Shown here one piece after another: positions 1-8,553 of a stretch of 64,000 nt of DNA. The position numbers and the translations under genes are program-made. The notes under the pieces are model-generated. The model did no database searches and had not been told where the DNA came from. It saw only the letters and a program-made list of their open reading frames with translations. The DNA is from Paractinoplanes bogorensis (GTDB lineage Bacteria > Actinomycetota > Actinomycetes > Mycobacteriales > Micromonosporaceae), in contig NZ_JAHKKG010000017.1 of the NCBI RefSeq assembly GCF_018829635.1, positions 62,001 through 126,000 of the forward strand, read 5' to 3'. The stretch's first letter is position 1, and each line of letters begins with the position of its first letter.

Positions 1-1292
1 ACGTCGCGTCCAACATCGTCATCGCCGCGATGGCGCCGCTCGACGAGGACGTCCCCGGGGATGCCCTGGTCGACGCGCTGCGTCACGCCGTCGGGACGGC
101 CAATCAACAGCTCCGCGACACCGTCGACGCCAATCCTCAGCTCGAGGGCATGGGCACCACGCTGACCGCGGTGCTCTTCTCGGGCAGCAAGTTCGGCATG
201 GTGCACATCGGTGACAGCCGGGCCTACCTGCTCCGCGGCGGCGACTTCGCCCAGATCACCAAGGACGACACGTACGTCCAGATGCTGGTCGACGAGGGTC
301 GGGTCAGTCCGGAGGAGGCGAGCAGCCACCCGCAACGGTCGCTGCTCACCCGCGCCCTCGACGGCCGCGACATCGACCCCGAATATTCGGTGCGTCAGGT
401 GCTCAAGGGCGACCGCTATCTGATCTGCAGCGACGGTCTGTCCGGCGTGGTCAGCGCCGACACCATCGGGCAGACGATGCGCGAGCTCACCGACCCGCAG
501 GCGTGCACCGAGCGGCTGGTGCAGCTCGCACTGCGCGGCGGCGGTCCCGACAACATCACCGTGGTCATCGCCGACGCGACCGACGGCGACATCATCGAGC
601 AGGCGCCGATCGTGGGCGGGGCCGCGGCGATCGACCGCGGCAACACCACCGTCGCCGACAGCTCGACCCCGGCCGCCCGCGCGTCCGCCCTGCAGGCGCC
701 GCGCCCGGCGCAGCCGCAACCGGCGAGCGACACCTATCCCGAGCCCACGCCCAAGGGGCACCCGGTGCGGGCCACGCTGCTCGTGCTGGCGCTGCTGGGC
801 GTACTCGGCGGCGGCCTGTGGCTGGGCTACCAATACACCCAGGACCAGTATTACGTGGGTGCGACCGAGGCCGGCCAGCTCGCGATCTTCCGCGGGGTGC
901 CGGGCCAGATCGCCGGGCTCGACCTCTCCAGCATCAACGAGACGAGCCCGTCCCGCCTCGACGACCTCACCTCGGTCGCGCAGGAGCGAGTGAAGGAGGG
1001 CATCCACGCCGACGACCGGCCGGATGCCCAGCGCATGCTCGCCGAGCTGACCGACGACGTCGCGTCGAACCCGAATCTCAAGCCGCTCTGCATCACGCCT
1101 ACCACCGCGCCGGCCACGACGCCGCCGGCGCCGTCGGTCTCGTCCTCGGCCCGGCCGAGTGCCGCGGCCGGCAGCCCGACCACGCCGAGCGCGCCCGCCG
1201 CAACCAGCGTCGCGCCCGCCCTCACGCCGTCCGCTCAGCTTTCCGAGTCTGCGCCCGCTGCCGATCCGGTCGGGTGCCGGACCGTCAACTGA
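1..1292 (+). CDS. pstP: PP2C-family Ser/Thr protein phosphatase PstP (5' end outside window)
   Basis: The reading frame is open from base 3, so the N-terminus is missing; the first visible residues VASNIVIAAM match the stretch after the first PP2C metal motif. Visible PP2C motifs are GDSRAYLLR (near base 210), CSDGLSG (near 425) and GGPDNITVV (near 540). One membrane segment is coded at about 770-830, followed by an extracytoplasmic Pro/Ala/Ser-rich tail, so the catalytic domain is cytoplasmic. It should dephosphorylate PknA and PknB and their targets. It heads a same-strand cluster with rodA, pbpA, pknA and pknB, the arrangement known from mycobacteria and streptomycetes. The only uncertainty is the missing start. 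Confidence 0.93.
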   Translation, partial: VASNIVIAAMAPLDEDVPGDALVDALRHAVGTANQQLRDTVDANPQLEGMGTTLTAVLFSGSKFGMVHIGDSRAYLLRGGDFAQITKDDTYVQMLVDEGRVSPEEASSHPQRSLLTRALDGRDIDPEYSVRQVLKGDRYLICSDGLSGVVSADTIGQTMRELTDPQACTERLVQLALRGGGPDNITVVIADATDGDIIEQAPIVGGAAAIDRGNTTVADSSTPAARASALQAPRPAQPQPASDTYPEPTPKGHPVRATLLVLALLGVLGGGLWLGYQYTQDQYYVGATEAGQLAIFRGVPGQIAGLDLSSINETSPSRLDDLTSVAQERVKEGIHADDRPDAQRMLAELTDDVASNPNLKPLCITPTTAPATTPPAPSVSSSARPSAAAGSPTTPSAPAATSVAPALTPSAQLSESAPAADPVGCRTVN

Positions 1293-1323
1293 GCTTCGGC
1301 TCGACCACGTCTGGGGATCCTTC

Positions 1324-2832
1324 TTGACCGCGCCCGCCGTGCCTGCCTCCTCGCCCTCCTCCACGGGCGAGATGGCGCGTATCCCGGGGATGAAGACCCA
1401 GCGCAATGCCGAGCTGGGTCTGCTCGCGTTCGCCATGATCCTGGTGGCGGCGTACGGCGCCACCGTCGAGGCGAGCCGTATCGGTGAGATCACGCCCACC
1501 TTCTGGGTGCCGGCCGCGCTGCTGAGCATCCTGTTCCTGGGTCTGCACTTCGTGGTGCGCTTCACCGCGCCCTACGCCGACCCGGTGCTCATCCCGGCCG
1601 TCGCGCTGATCAACGGGTTGGGCGTCGGCTTCCTCCGGCGGCTCGACATCGGCGACGCGCTCTCCGACAAGCAGCCCGTCCCGAGCGTCTTCGCCGGCAT
1701 CGGCGGCCGCCAGCTGGTCTGGACCCTGGTCGCGCTGGTGCTGGCGGCGGTCCTGCTGCTGGTCGTCCGGGACCACAAGGTCGTTTCCCGGTACGCCTAC
1801 ACGCTGGGCCTGGCCGGCATCGTGCTGGTGATGATCCCGGCCGTGCTGCCCGCCAGCATGTCCGAGATCAACGGCGCGAAGCTGTGGATCCGGCTCGGCG
1901 GGTTCTCGATCCAGCCCGGCGAGTTCGCCAAGATCGCGCTGGTCTCGTTCTTCGCCTATTACCTGGTCCGCAAGCGCGAGGTGCTGTCGCTGGCCAGTAA
2001 ACGGTTCCTCGGCATCGACTTCCCGCGTGGCCGCGACCTCGGCCCGGTCGTCACGGTCTGGCTGCTCAGCCTCCTGGTGCTGGTCTTCGAGCGAGACCTG
2101 GGCACCGCGCTGCTGTATTTCGGCCTGTTCATCGTGACGCTCTACGTCGCCACCGAACGCTCGAGCTGGCTGATCATCGGCCTGGTGATGTTCTTCGGCG
2201 GCGTCTACGTGGCCTACCTGCTCGGTGAGACGGTCGGCGGCCCGTTCGCCAACTTCTACGACCGCGCCCAGGTGTGGCTCAACCCGTTCGACAACGCGAA
2301 CTACGAGCGGCTCGGCGGCAGCTACCAGCTGGTGCAGGGCCTGCTCTCGCTGGGCACGGGCGGGCTGTTCGGCTCGGGCCCGGGGGCCGGCTCGCCGCGG
2401 TTCGTGCCCGAGGTGCAGAACGACTTCATCTTCGCCGGCATGGGTGAGGAGATCGGCCTGTTCGGCCTCTCCGCTCTGCTCGTGCTCTACCTGCTGATCG
2501 TCGAGCGGGGTCTGCGGTCCGCCCTGGCCGTCCGTGACTCGTTCGGCAAGCTCGTCGCCGGCGGTCTCTCGTTCACCTTGGGTTTGCAGATCTTCGTCAT
2601 CCTGGGTGGCATCACCGGGTTGATCCCGCTGACCGGTCAGACGACACCGTTCCTCTCGTCCGGCGGCTCCTCCCTGATGGCCAACTGGCTGCTGATCGCC
2701 ATGCTGCTGCGGATCTCGAACGCGGCGCGGGGACCGGCGGCCAGCGGCGGGGGAACGGATCGGGCCGGTGGCGGCGGTAAGAAGGCACCAGCACAACTAC
2801 ACGGCGCAATGACGGAGGTGATCAAGCCGTGA
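1324..2832 (+). CDS. rodA: FtsW/RodA/SpoVE-family peptidoglycan glycosyltransferase (RodA)
   Basis: A polytopic membrane protein (about 10-12 hydrophobic segments) of the SEDS family, which polymerises lipid II into glycan strands together with a class B PBP. The family core is clear (ERDLGTALLYFGLF, then a late GGITGLIPLTGQTTPFLSSGG segment). I chose the TTG at 1324: it lies 31 bases after the pstP stop and begins a plausible cytoplasmic tail before MKTQRNAELG. An in-frame ATG further upstream would overlap pstP by more than 130 bases. The stop overlaps the pbpA GTG by 4 bases, which indicates translational coupling. RodA rather than FtsW is inferred from the pbpA-pknA-pknB context. Confidence 0.93.
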   Translation: MTAPAVPASSPSSTGEMARIPGMKTQRNAELGLLAFAMILVAAYGATVEASRIGEITPTFWVPAALLSILFLGLHFVVRFTAPYADPVLIPAVALINGLGVGFLRRLDIGDALSDKQPVPSVFAGIGGRQLVWTLVALVLAAVLLLVVRDHKVVSRYAYTLGLAGIVLVMIPAVLPASMSEINGAKLWIRLGGFSIQPGEFAKIALVSFFAYYLVRKREVLSLASKRFLGIDFPRGRDLGPVVTVWLLSLLVLVFERDLGTALLYFGLFIVTLYVATERSSWLIIGLVMFFGGVYVAYLLGETVGGPFANFYDRAQVWLNPFDNANYERLGGSYQLVQGLLSLGTGGLFGSGPGAGSPRFVPEVQNDFIFAGMGEEIGLFGLSALLVLYLLIVERGLRSALAVRDSFGKLVAGGLSFTLGLQIFVILGGITGLIPLTGQTTPFLSSGGSSLMANWLLIAMLLRISNAARGPAASGGGTDRAGGGGKKAPAQLHGAMTEVIKP

Positions 2833-4325
2833 ACGCACCACTTCGACGGGCCGGCGTGGTCATCCTCGTCCTGTTCGGCCTGCTGTTCGCCAACTTGAAC
2901 TGGGTCCAGGCGTACAAGGCCGACGAATACCGGACCAACGACTACAACCGGCGGGTCGTGGTCGCGCAGTACGAGCGTCCTCGCGGCGTGATCGAGGCCG
3001 GCGGCACCGGACTGGCGACCAACAAGGCCACCGACGACGCCCTGAAGTACCTGCGCGTCTATCCGCGCAAAGAGGTCTACGCGCCGGTGCTCGGTTACCG
3101 GCCGGTCGGCCTGGCCGCGACCGGGATCGAGAACGCCGAGAACGACTTCCTGTCGGGCGAGAGCGACAAGCTGTTCGCCGACCGGGTCAAAGACATGTTC
3201 ACCGGCAACAACACCGGTGGCGGCAACGTGCTGCTGACGCTCAACACCAAGGCGCAGGAGACGGCCTGGAAAGAGCTGGTCAACAACGAGCGCGGCGCGA
3301 AGAAGGGTGCGGCGATCGCCCTCGACCCGCGTACGGGCGCCGTGCAGGCCCTGGTCTCGATGCCCAGCTTCGACCCGAACCCGCTGGTCAGCCACGACGA
3401 GAAGGCGGCCTCGGCGGCGTACAGCAAGCTGAACAAGGACGAGAACCAGCCGCTGCTGAACCGCGCCACGGCGTCGACCAAACCGCCCGGCTCGGTCTTC
3501 AAGGTGATCGTCTCCGCGGCCGCCCTCCAGAACGGTTATACAACCGATACCGAGATCGAGGCGGGCCGCGAATACCGCGAGAGCGGCGCGGTCATCCGCA
3601 ACTCCGAGGACGAAGTTTGCCCTGGTAGTCAGATCGATCTGAAGGCCGCGCTGACCACCAGCTGCAACACCGGCTACGCCCGGCTCGGCGTCACGCTCGG
3701 CCGCGACAAGATCCTGGCGGCGGCCAAGGCCTTCGGCTTCGAAGACGACCAGCTCACCGTCGGCGACCTCGAGGGCGGCGGCCTGCCGGTCGCGATGAGC
3801 GACACCGGCAAGATCGCCAACCCGGACGGGAGCGTCGACAAGGGCGCGCTCGCGCAGTCCTCGCTCGGCCAGCGCGACGTGCGGATGACCCCGCTGCAGG
3901 GCGCGCTGATCGCCGCGACGGTGGCCAACGGCGGCAAGCAGCAGCGCCCCTACCTGGTGCAGAAGCTGACCAGCCCCGATCTGCGGACGATCTACACCGC
4001 CGCCCCCAAGACCCTCCGCACGCCCATCAACGGACAGGTCGCGAGCGACCTGAAAGACATGATGGTCAGCGTCGTCGAGAACGGCACCGGCAAGCGGGCC
4101 CGGATCAGCGGCATGGAGGTCGGCGGCAAGACCGGAACCGCGCAGAACGCCGAGGGCGCCGACCCGCACGGCTGGTTCGTCGGGTTCGCCTTCAACGACA
4201 AGGGCGAGGCGGTCTCGGCGGTGTGCGTCATGCTTGAGAACGTGAGCGGTGGCCACGCCAGCGCCGAGGCGGCTCGGATCGCCGGACTCATCATGGAGGC
4301 CGCGGCGGGCCAGGGAGGCGACTGA
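2829..4325 (+). CDS. pbpA: Class B penicillin-binding protein PbpA (D,D-transpeptidase)
   Basis: A 498-residue peptidoglycan transpeptidase with one N-terminal membrane anchor (about residues 7-27) and an extracytoplasmic catalytic domain. All three penicillin-binding motifs are present: S222-V-F-K225, S278-C-N280 and K434-T-G436, so the enzyme should be active. The N-terminal segment VVVAQYERPRGVI is typical of actinobacterial PbpA. The GTG start overlaps the rodA stop by 4 bases and pknA follows 2 bases after the stop. It is the likely transpeptidase partner of the upstream RodA in elongation or septation; in mycobacteria PbpA is a substrate of PknB. Confidence 0.95.
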   Translation: MNAPLRRAGVVILVLFGLLFANLNWVQAYKADEYRTNDYNRRVVVAQYERPRGVIEAGGTGLATNKATDDALKYLRVYPRKEVYAPVLGYRPVGLAATGIENAENDFLSGESDKLFADRVKDMFTGNNTGGGNVLLTLNTKAQETAWKELVNNERGAKKGAAIALDPRTGAVQALVSMPSFDPNPLVSHDEKAASAAYSKLNKDENQPLLNRATASTKPPGSVFKVIVSAAALQNGYTTDTEIEAGREYRESGAVIRNSEDEVCPGSQIDLKAALTTSCNTGYARLGVTLGRDKILAAAKAFGFEDDQLTVGDLEGGGLPVAMSDTGKIANPDGSVDKGALAQSSLGQRDVRMTPLQGALIAATVANGGKQQRPYLVQKLTSPDLRTIYTAAPKTLRTPINGQVASDLKDMMVSVVENGTGKRARISGMEVGGKTGTAQNAEGADPHGWFVGFAFNDKGEAVSAVCVMLENVSGGHASAEAARIAGLIMEAAAGQGGD

Positions 4326-4327
4326 GC

Positions 4328-5674
4328 ATGATCAGCCCTGGGGTGACCCTCGGCGGCCGGTACGTTCTCGACGAGCGGATCGCCGGCGGTGGGATGGGTG
4401 ATGTCTGGCGCGGCACCGACGAGGTGCTGGGCCGGACGGTCGCTGTCAAGATCCTGCTGCCCGCCCTGCTCGACGAGCCCGGTTTCGCCGAGCGGTTCCG
4501 GGGCGAGGCCCGCACCATGGCCACGATCAATCACCCCGGGGTCGTCGACGTCTACGACTACGGCAGCGACCAGCAGCTCGCGTTCCTGGTCATGGAATAC
4601 GTCGAGGGTGACGCTCTCTCCCGCACCCTGAGCCGGGTCGGCCGACTGACCCCGGCCCGCACCATGGCCCTGATCGCCCAGGCCGCCGACGCGCTGCAGG
4701 CGGCCCACGCCAACGGCATCGTCCACCGCGATGTGAAGCCGGGTAACCTTCTCGTCCGCCCCAACGGCACGCTGGTGCTCACCGACTTCGGCATCGCCCG
4801 CTCGGCCCTGGTGGGGCAGCTCACGGTGGCCGGCTCGGTGCTCGGCACGGCGTCCTACATCTCGCCCGAGCAGGCCTCGGGTGCGGTCGCGACGCACGCC
4901 TCGGACGTCTACGCGCTGGGCGTCGTCGCCTACCAGTGCCTCTCCGGGCACCGGCCGTTCGACGGCGCCACGCCGATGGAAATCGCGATGAAGCACGTCC
5001 GCGAGACCCCGCGCCCGCTGCCCGGCGACATCCCGCTGCAGGTGCGCACGATCGTCGACCGTGCCCTGGCCAAAGACCCGAACGCCCGCTGGCCCTCGGC
5101 CTCGGCGCTGGCCGCGGTCGCCCGTCAGGCCGCCGCCTCGCTGGCCAACCCGGCCGCCCAGGCGCCCACCGGCTCGCCCGCGCGGCCGGCCGGCCCGGTC
5201 AGCCCGGCGGTCGGCCACCCGCAGACCCGCCCGGCGAGCGGCGCGCCGATCTCCGGTTCCCCGATCTCGGGGGCGGCCCGTCCGCCCTATCCGCCGGTGC
5301 CCCGCCCGGTCTCGGGTGCGCGCGGCGCCGCCTCGGTGCCCTCCGCCCCGCCGTCTCAGCCCCAGCCCGTTCAACCGCAGCCCTACCGTCAGCCGTACCA
5401 ACCACAGCAGCAGCAACCGGCTCCGGCCGCGAAGCCGGAGAGTTCCGGCGGGCGGCAGGTGCTGATCGTGCTCGCCGTGGTCCTGGCCCTGCTGGTTCTG
5501 CTGTGCGCCGGCGTGATCTCGTTCCTCTACAGCCAGGGTCAGGCACTCGGCGACAGCAACGTCCACCCGGGCGTCACCGGAGGGGATCCAACGGTGGCGT
5601 CGTACCGTCTAACTACGCAGGCGGGCGCGAACCCCGACTGGATCAGAGCTAACGAAGGACGATTGAGGCTATGA
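4328..5674 (+). CDS. pknA: Transmembrane Ser/Thr protein kinase PknA-type
   Basis: A 448-residue Hanks-type kinase. The N-terminal kinase domain (about 1-265) has a glycine loop, ATP-binding K41, the catalytic loop H133-R-D135, DFG at D153 and an SPEQA activation-segment motif. A Pro/Ala/Gln-rich juxtamembrane linker (about 280-375) leads to one membrane segment (about 377-401) and a short outer tail without PASTA repeats, which is what separates PknA from PknB. The ATG follows the pbpA stop by 2 bases and the stop overlaps the pknB ATG by 4 bases. It should phosphorylate cell-division and wall-synthesis proteins and be reversed by PstP. Confidence 0.93.
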   Translation: MISPGVTLGGRYVLDERIAGGGMGDVWRGTDEVLGRTVAVKILLPALLDEPGFAERFRGEARTMATINHPGVVDVYDYGSDQQLAFLVMEYVEGDALSRTLSRVGRLTPARTMALIAQAADALQAAHANGIVHRDVKPGNLLVRPNGTLVLTDFGIARSALVGQLTVAGSVLGTASYISPEQASGAVATHASDVYALGVVAYQCLSGHRPFDGATPMEIAMKHVRETPRPLPGDIPLQVRTIVDRALAKDPNARWPSASALAAVARQAAASLANPAAQAPTGSPARPAGPVSPAVGHPQTRPASGAPISGSPISGAARPPYPPVPRPVSGARGAASVPSAPPSQPQPVQPQPYRQPYQPQQQQPAPAAKPESSGGRQVLIVLAVVLALLVLLCAGVISFLYSQGQALGDSNVHPGVTGGDPTVASYRLTTQAGANPDWIRANEGRLRL

Positions 5675-7506
5675 CGGCGCAGGCCCGCCTGCTCGGTGGC
5701 AGGTATCAGGTCGGCGAGCTCTTGGGCTACGGCGGCATGGCCGAGGTGCACCGCGGACGCGACCTCCGGCTCGGCCGTGACGTGGCGATCAAGATGTTGC
5801 GCACCGACCTGGCCCGCGATGCGACGTTCCAGGAGCGGTTCCGCCGTGAGGCGCAGAACTCGGCCGCGCTGAACCACCCGGCGATCGTCGCCGTCTACGA
5901 CACCGGCGAAGAGATCTCCTCCACCGGCGAGAAGCTGCCGTTCATCGTGATGGAGTTCGTCAACGGACGGACCCTCAAGGAAGTGCTGGGCCAGGAACAG
6001 CGTCTGCCGACGCGCCGGGCCCTCGAGATCACCGCCGACATCTGCGCCGCGCTGGAGTTCAGCCACCGGCACGGGATCATCCACCGGGACATCAAGCCGG
6101 GCAACGTGATGATCACGCAGAACGGCCAGGTCAAGGTCATGGACTTCGGCATCGCGCGGGCCCTGGCCAGCGGCGCCACCACCATGACGCAGACCAGCGC
6201 GGTCATCGGCACGGCGCAATATCTGTCACCCGAGCAGGCGCGTGGCGAGGCGGTCGACGCCCGCTCCGATGTGTACGCCGCCGGCTGTGTGCTGTTCGAG
6301 CTGCTGGTCGGCCATCCCCCGTTCGTCGGGGACAGCCCGGTCAGCGTGGCCTACCAGCACGTACGGGAAGATCCGAAAGCGCCCAGTGACATCGTCCACG
6401 AGGTGCCGGCCGACGTCGACGCGATCGTGCTCAAGGCGCTGGCCAAGAACCCGGTCAACCGCTACCAGTCGGCGCAGGAGATGCGGGCCGACGCGCTGCG
6501 GGCCGTCGCCGGTCGGCCCGTGCTGGCCACTCCGGTGATGACCGAGGCCGAGACGATGGCGATGCAGGGCTCGCCGCAGAGGCAGTGGCAGCCGCAGGGC
6601 GCCACCACGGTGCAGCGCCCGATGGGTGGTCCGCGTCAGCCGGAACGCCGCTCGTCGTCGTGGGTGTGGGCCGCGCTGGCCGGGCTCGGTGTGCTGGTGG
6701 TGATCGTCCTCGGTGTAGCGCTCATGATGAGCCGCAACAACGCGGACAACACCAACGCCGACCCGACGCCCTCGGCTCCGGTGACCTACACGATGCCTGA
6801 CCTCGACGGCCTGACCAACCAGCAGGCGCTGGACGCACTGGCCAAGGCGGGCATCACCAAGTCCTCGCCCGACTCACCGAAGACCGACAGCGACTGCGAC
6901 GGCACTGTCGTCGCGCAGGACCCGGAGAAGGGCGGCAAGGTCGGCGCCGATCAGAGCGTCTCCTATCAGCTGTGCCTGAAGCCCGAGCAGGTCAAGGTGC
7001 CGACCAACCTGGTCGGCTCGACCCAGGCGAGCGCGACCAGCACGCTGAAGGGCCTCGGTCTCAAGGTCAACCCCAAGGAGGTCGACAACCTCCAGCCGGT
7101 CGGCATCGTCACCAAGGTGCCGAACGCCGGCCGCGACGTCGACCCCGGCTCGACCGTCACCATCGAGGTCTCGAACGGCCGCTTGGTCAAGGTGCCCGAC
7201 GTGGTGGGCAGGCCGGTCGGCCTGGCCCAGGGCGCTCTCGAGAACGCCGGCGGGTTCAACGTCAACATTGAGCTCGTGCAGGCCGAGGGTGAGCCGGGCA
7301 CGGTCGTCGAGCAGAACCCGGCGGCCAACACGACGGCCCAGAAGGGCGACAAGGTCACGCTCTCGGTGATCGGCGAGCCCGACCCGGGCCAGACCACCCC
7401 CAACCCGGACGACACCGGGTCGCCCGGCACCGGCCCCGGCAACGGCGGTGGCACGGGCACGAACGGCCTGATCGGAAACTCGATCGGAACGTTCCGCCGA
7501 GACTGA
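5671..7506 (+). CDS. pknB: PASTA-domain Ser/Thr protein kinase PknB
   Basis: A 611-residue receptor kinase. The kinase domain (about 1-280) shows K41, H138-R-D140 and DFG at D158. It is followed by a juxtamembrane linker, one membrane segment (about 330-353) and three recognisable PASTA repeats starting near residues 374 (MPDLDGLTNQQALDAL), 442 (VPTNLVGSTQASATSTL) and 507 (VPDVVGRPVGLAQGAL). Mycobacterial PknB has four, so this is a shorter ectodomain. PASTA repeats bind muropeptides and lipid II. The Gly/Thr/Pro-rich C-terminal tail is disordered. It is the last gene of the cluster and is followed by a strong hairpin. Confidence 0.95.
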   Translation: MTAQARLLGGRYQVGELLGYGGMAEVHRGRDLRLGRDVAIKMLRTDLARDATFQERFRREAQNSAALNHPAIVAVYDTGEEISSTGEKLPFIVMEFVNGRTLKEVLGQEQRLPTRRALEITADICAALEFSHRHGIIHRDIKPGNVMITQNGQVKVMDFGIARALASGATTMTQTSAVIGTAQYLSPEQARGEAVDARSDVYAAGCVLFELLVGHPPFVGDSPVSVAYQHVREDPKAPSDIVHEVPADVDAIVLKALAKNPVNRYQSAQEMRADALRAVAGRPVLATPVMTEAETMAMQGSPQRQWQPQGATTVQRPMGGPRQPERRSSSWVWAALAGLGVLVVIVLGVALMMSRNNADNTNADPTPSAPVTYTMPDLDGLTNQQALDALAKAGITKSSPDSPKTDSDCDGTVVAQDPEKGGKVGADQSVSYQLCLKPEQVKVPTNLVGSTQASATSTLKGLGLKVNPKEVDNLQPVGIVTKVPNAGRDVDPGSTVTIEVSNGRLVKVPDVVGRPVGLAQGALENAGGFNVNIELVQAEGEPGTVVEQNPAANTTAQKGDKVTLSVIGEPDPGQTTPNPDDTGSPGTGPGNGGGTGTNGLIGNSIGTFRRD

Positions 7507-7520
7507 CCCCGACATGCGGC

Positions 7521-7561
7521 AACGGCCGCCTCCCGGCGTACGGGGGGCGGCCGTTTCTGTT
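7521..7561. terminator. Bidirectional intrinsic terminator between pknB and trpG
   Basis: A perfect 10-bp stem (AACGGCCGCC at 7521-7530 with 7546-7555), extendable by about 4 further pairs inward, is followed by a T-rich stretch on the plus strand. It sits in the 68-base gap between two convergent genes. Confidence 0.8.
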
Positions 7562-7574
7562 TTGAGCGGTCCGG

Positions 7575-8225
7575 TCAGGCGGTGGCGAACGCGGCGCGAC
7601 GCCGGGTCTCGACCTCGGCGGCCAGCGGCGGCGCCTTCTCGAGCGCCTCGGGCAGGCCGCACGAGGCGAGCCAGTTGGCCAGCATGGTGTGCCCGCCCTC
7701 GGTGAGCACCGACTCGGGGTGGAACTGCACGCCCTCGATCGGCAGCTCGCGGTGGCGCATGGCCATCACCACGCCGGACTCGGTGCGGCCGGTCACCTCG
7801 ATCTCGGACGGCAGCGTCTCGGGCAGCACGGCGAGCGAGTGGTAGCGGGTGGCCGTGAACGGCTCGGGCAGCCCGGCCAGCACCCCGGCCCCGTTGTGAT
7901 GCACCTCGGACGTCTTGCCGTGCAGCAGCTCGGGGGCACGGGTCACCGTCGCCCCGAACGCGGCCCCGATCGCCTGATGACCGAGGCAGACCCCGAACAT
8001 CGGAACCTTTCCCGCGTACGCCTTGATGACGTCCATCATGATGCCGGCCCGCTCGGGGGTGCCGGGGCCGGGCGAGAGCAGCACACCGGCCGCGCCGAAG
8101 GTGCCGACGTCGGCCACCTCGATCTCGTCGTTGCGGCGCACCTCGCACTCGGCGCCCAGCTGGCCCAGGTATTGCACCAGGTTGAAGACGAACGAGTCGT
8201 AGTTGTCGATGACCAGGATGCGCAC
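7575..8225 (-). CDS. trpG: Glutamine amidotransferase, anthranilate/aminodeoxychorismate synthase component II
   Basis: A class I glutamine amidotransferase that delivers ammonia to chorismate-using synthases (TrpE or PabB). The triad is intact: C80 in GVCLGHQ, H169 and E171 in FHPES. N-terminal VIDNYDSFVFNLVQYL is the TrpG/PabA signature. I chose the GTG at 8225, which gives RILVIDNYDSF at the N-terminus and starts one base after the upstream gene's stop; an ATG at 8252 would overlap that gene by 26 bases. No synthase subunit is nearby, so TrpG and PabA cannot be told apart; it may serve both. Its position next to the sortase and pkn cluster is a common actinobacterial arrangement. Confidence 0.9.
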   Translation of the reverse strand: MRILVIDNYDSFVFNLVQYLGQLGAECEVRRNDEIEVADVGTFGAAGVLLSPGPGTPERAGIMMDVIKAYAGKVPMFGVCLGHQAIGAAFGATVTRAPELLHGKTSEVHHNGAGVLAGLPEPFTATRYHSLAVLPETLPSEIEVTGRTESGVVMAMRHRELPIEGVQFHPESVLTEGGHTMLANWLASCGLPEALEKAPPLAAEVETRRRAAFATA

Positions 8226-8226
8226 G

Positions 8227-8550
8227 TCAATCACCCGGGATCTGGTTGCCACCGGTGGCGGCGTCGGAGGGATGCGGCTGGTTCGACTCGGTGCTGTACG
8301 GGATCTCGTCCGGCCCCGGGTGATCGGGGTTGTCGGTCGACGTCACGTCCGCGTTGTCGTCGCCCGGGGTGTCCGGGCCCTGCTGCTCGGTGCCGGTGCC
8401 GACCTGCACGTCGTCGAACGGCAGCAACGGGGTGGCCCAGGGGAACACCACGTACCAGAGCAACGCCCCGGTGGCCGCGAGCAGCCCGATCGAGCCGGTG
8501 AGCTTGCCCCACAGGCCGCCGGGCAGTTTGCGCCAGATCCAGGAGTACAC
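8227..8550 (-). CDS. Small membrane protein of unknown function downstream of the sortase
   Basis: A 107-residue protein with one N-terminal membrane segment (about 15-38, GSIGLLAATGALLWYVVF) and an acidic, Pro/Asp/Asn-rich tail likely outside the membrane. The GTG at 8550 lies 3 bases after the sortase stop, and its own stop is one base before trpG, so it is embedded in a tight minus-strand unit. No domain is recognised. Its position directly after a class E sortase makes an accessory or substrate-adaptor role possible, but no LAXTG-like sorting motif is visible in the tail. Confidence 0.75.
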   Translation of the reverse strand: MYSWIWRKLPGGLWGKLTGSIGLLAATGALLWYVVFPWATPLLPFDDVQVGTGTEQQGPDTPGDDNADVTSTDNPDHPGPDEIPYSTESNQPHPSDAATGGNQIPGD

Positions 8551-8553
8551 GGA

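Noticed and set aside
1285..2796. Long minus-strand open frame (about 500 codons) opposite rodA
   Set aside because: Composition (Gln, Asp, Arg, His-rich with no hydrophobic order) is the usual antisense shadow of a GC-rich gene; rodA on the plus strand is certain.
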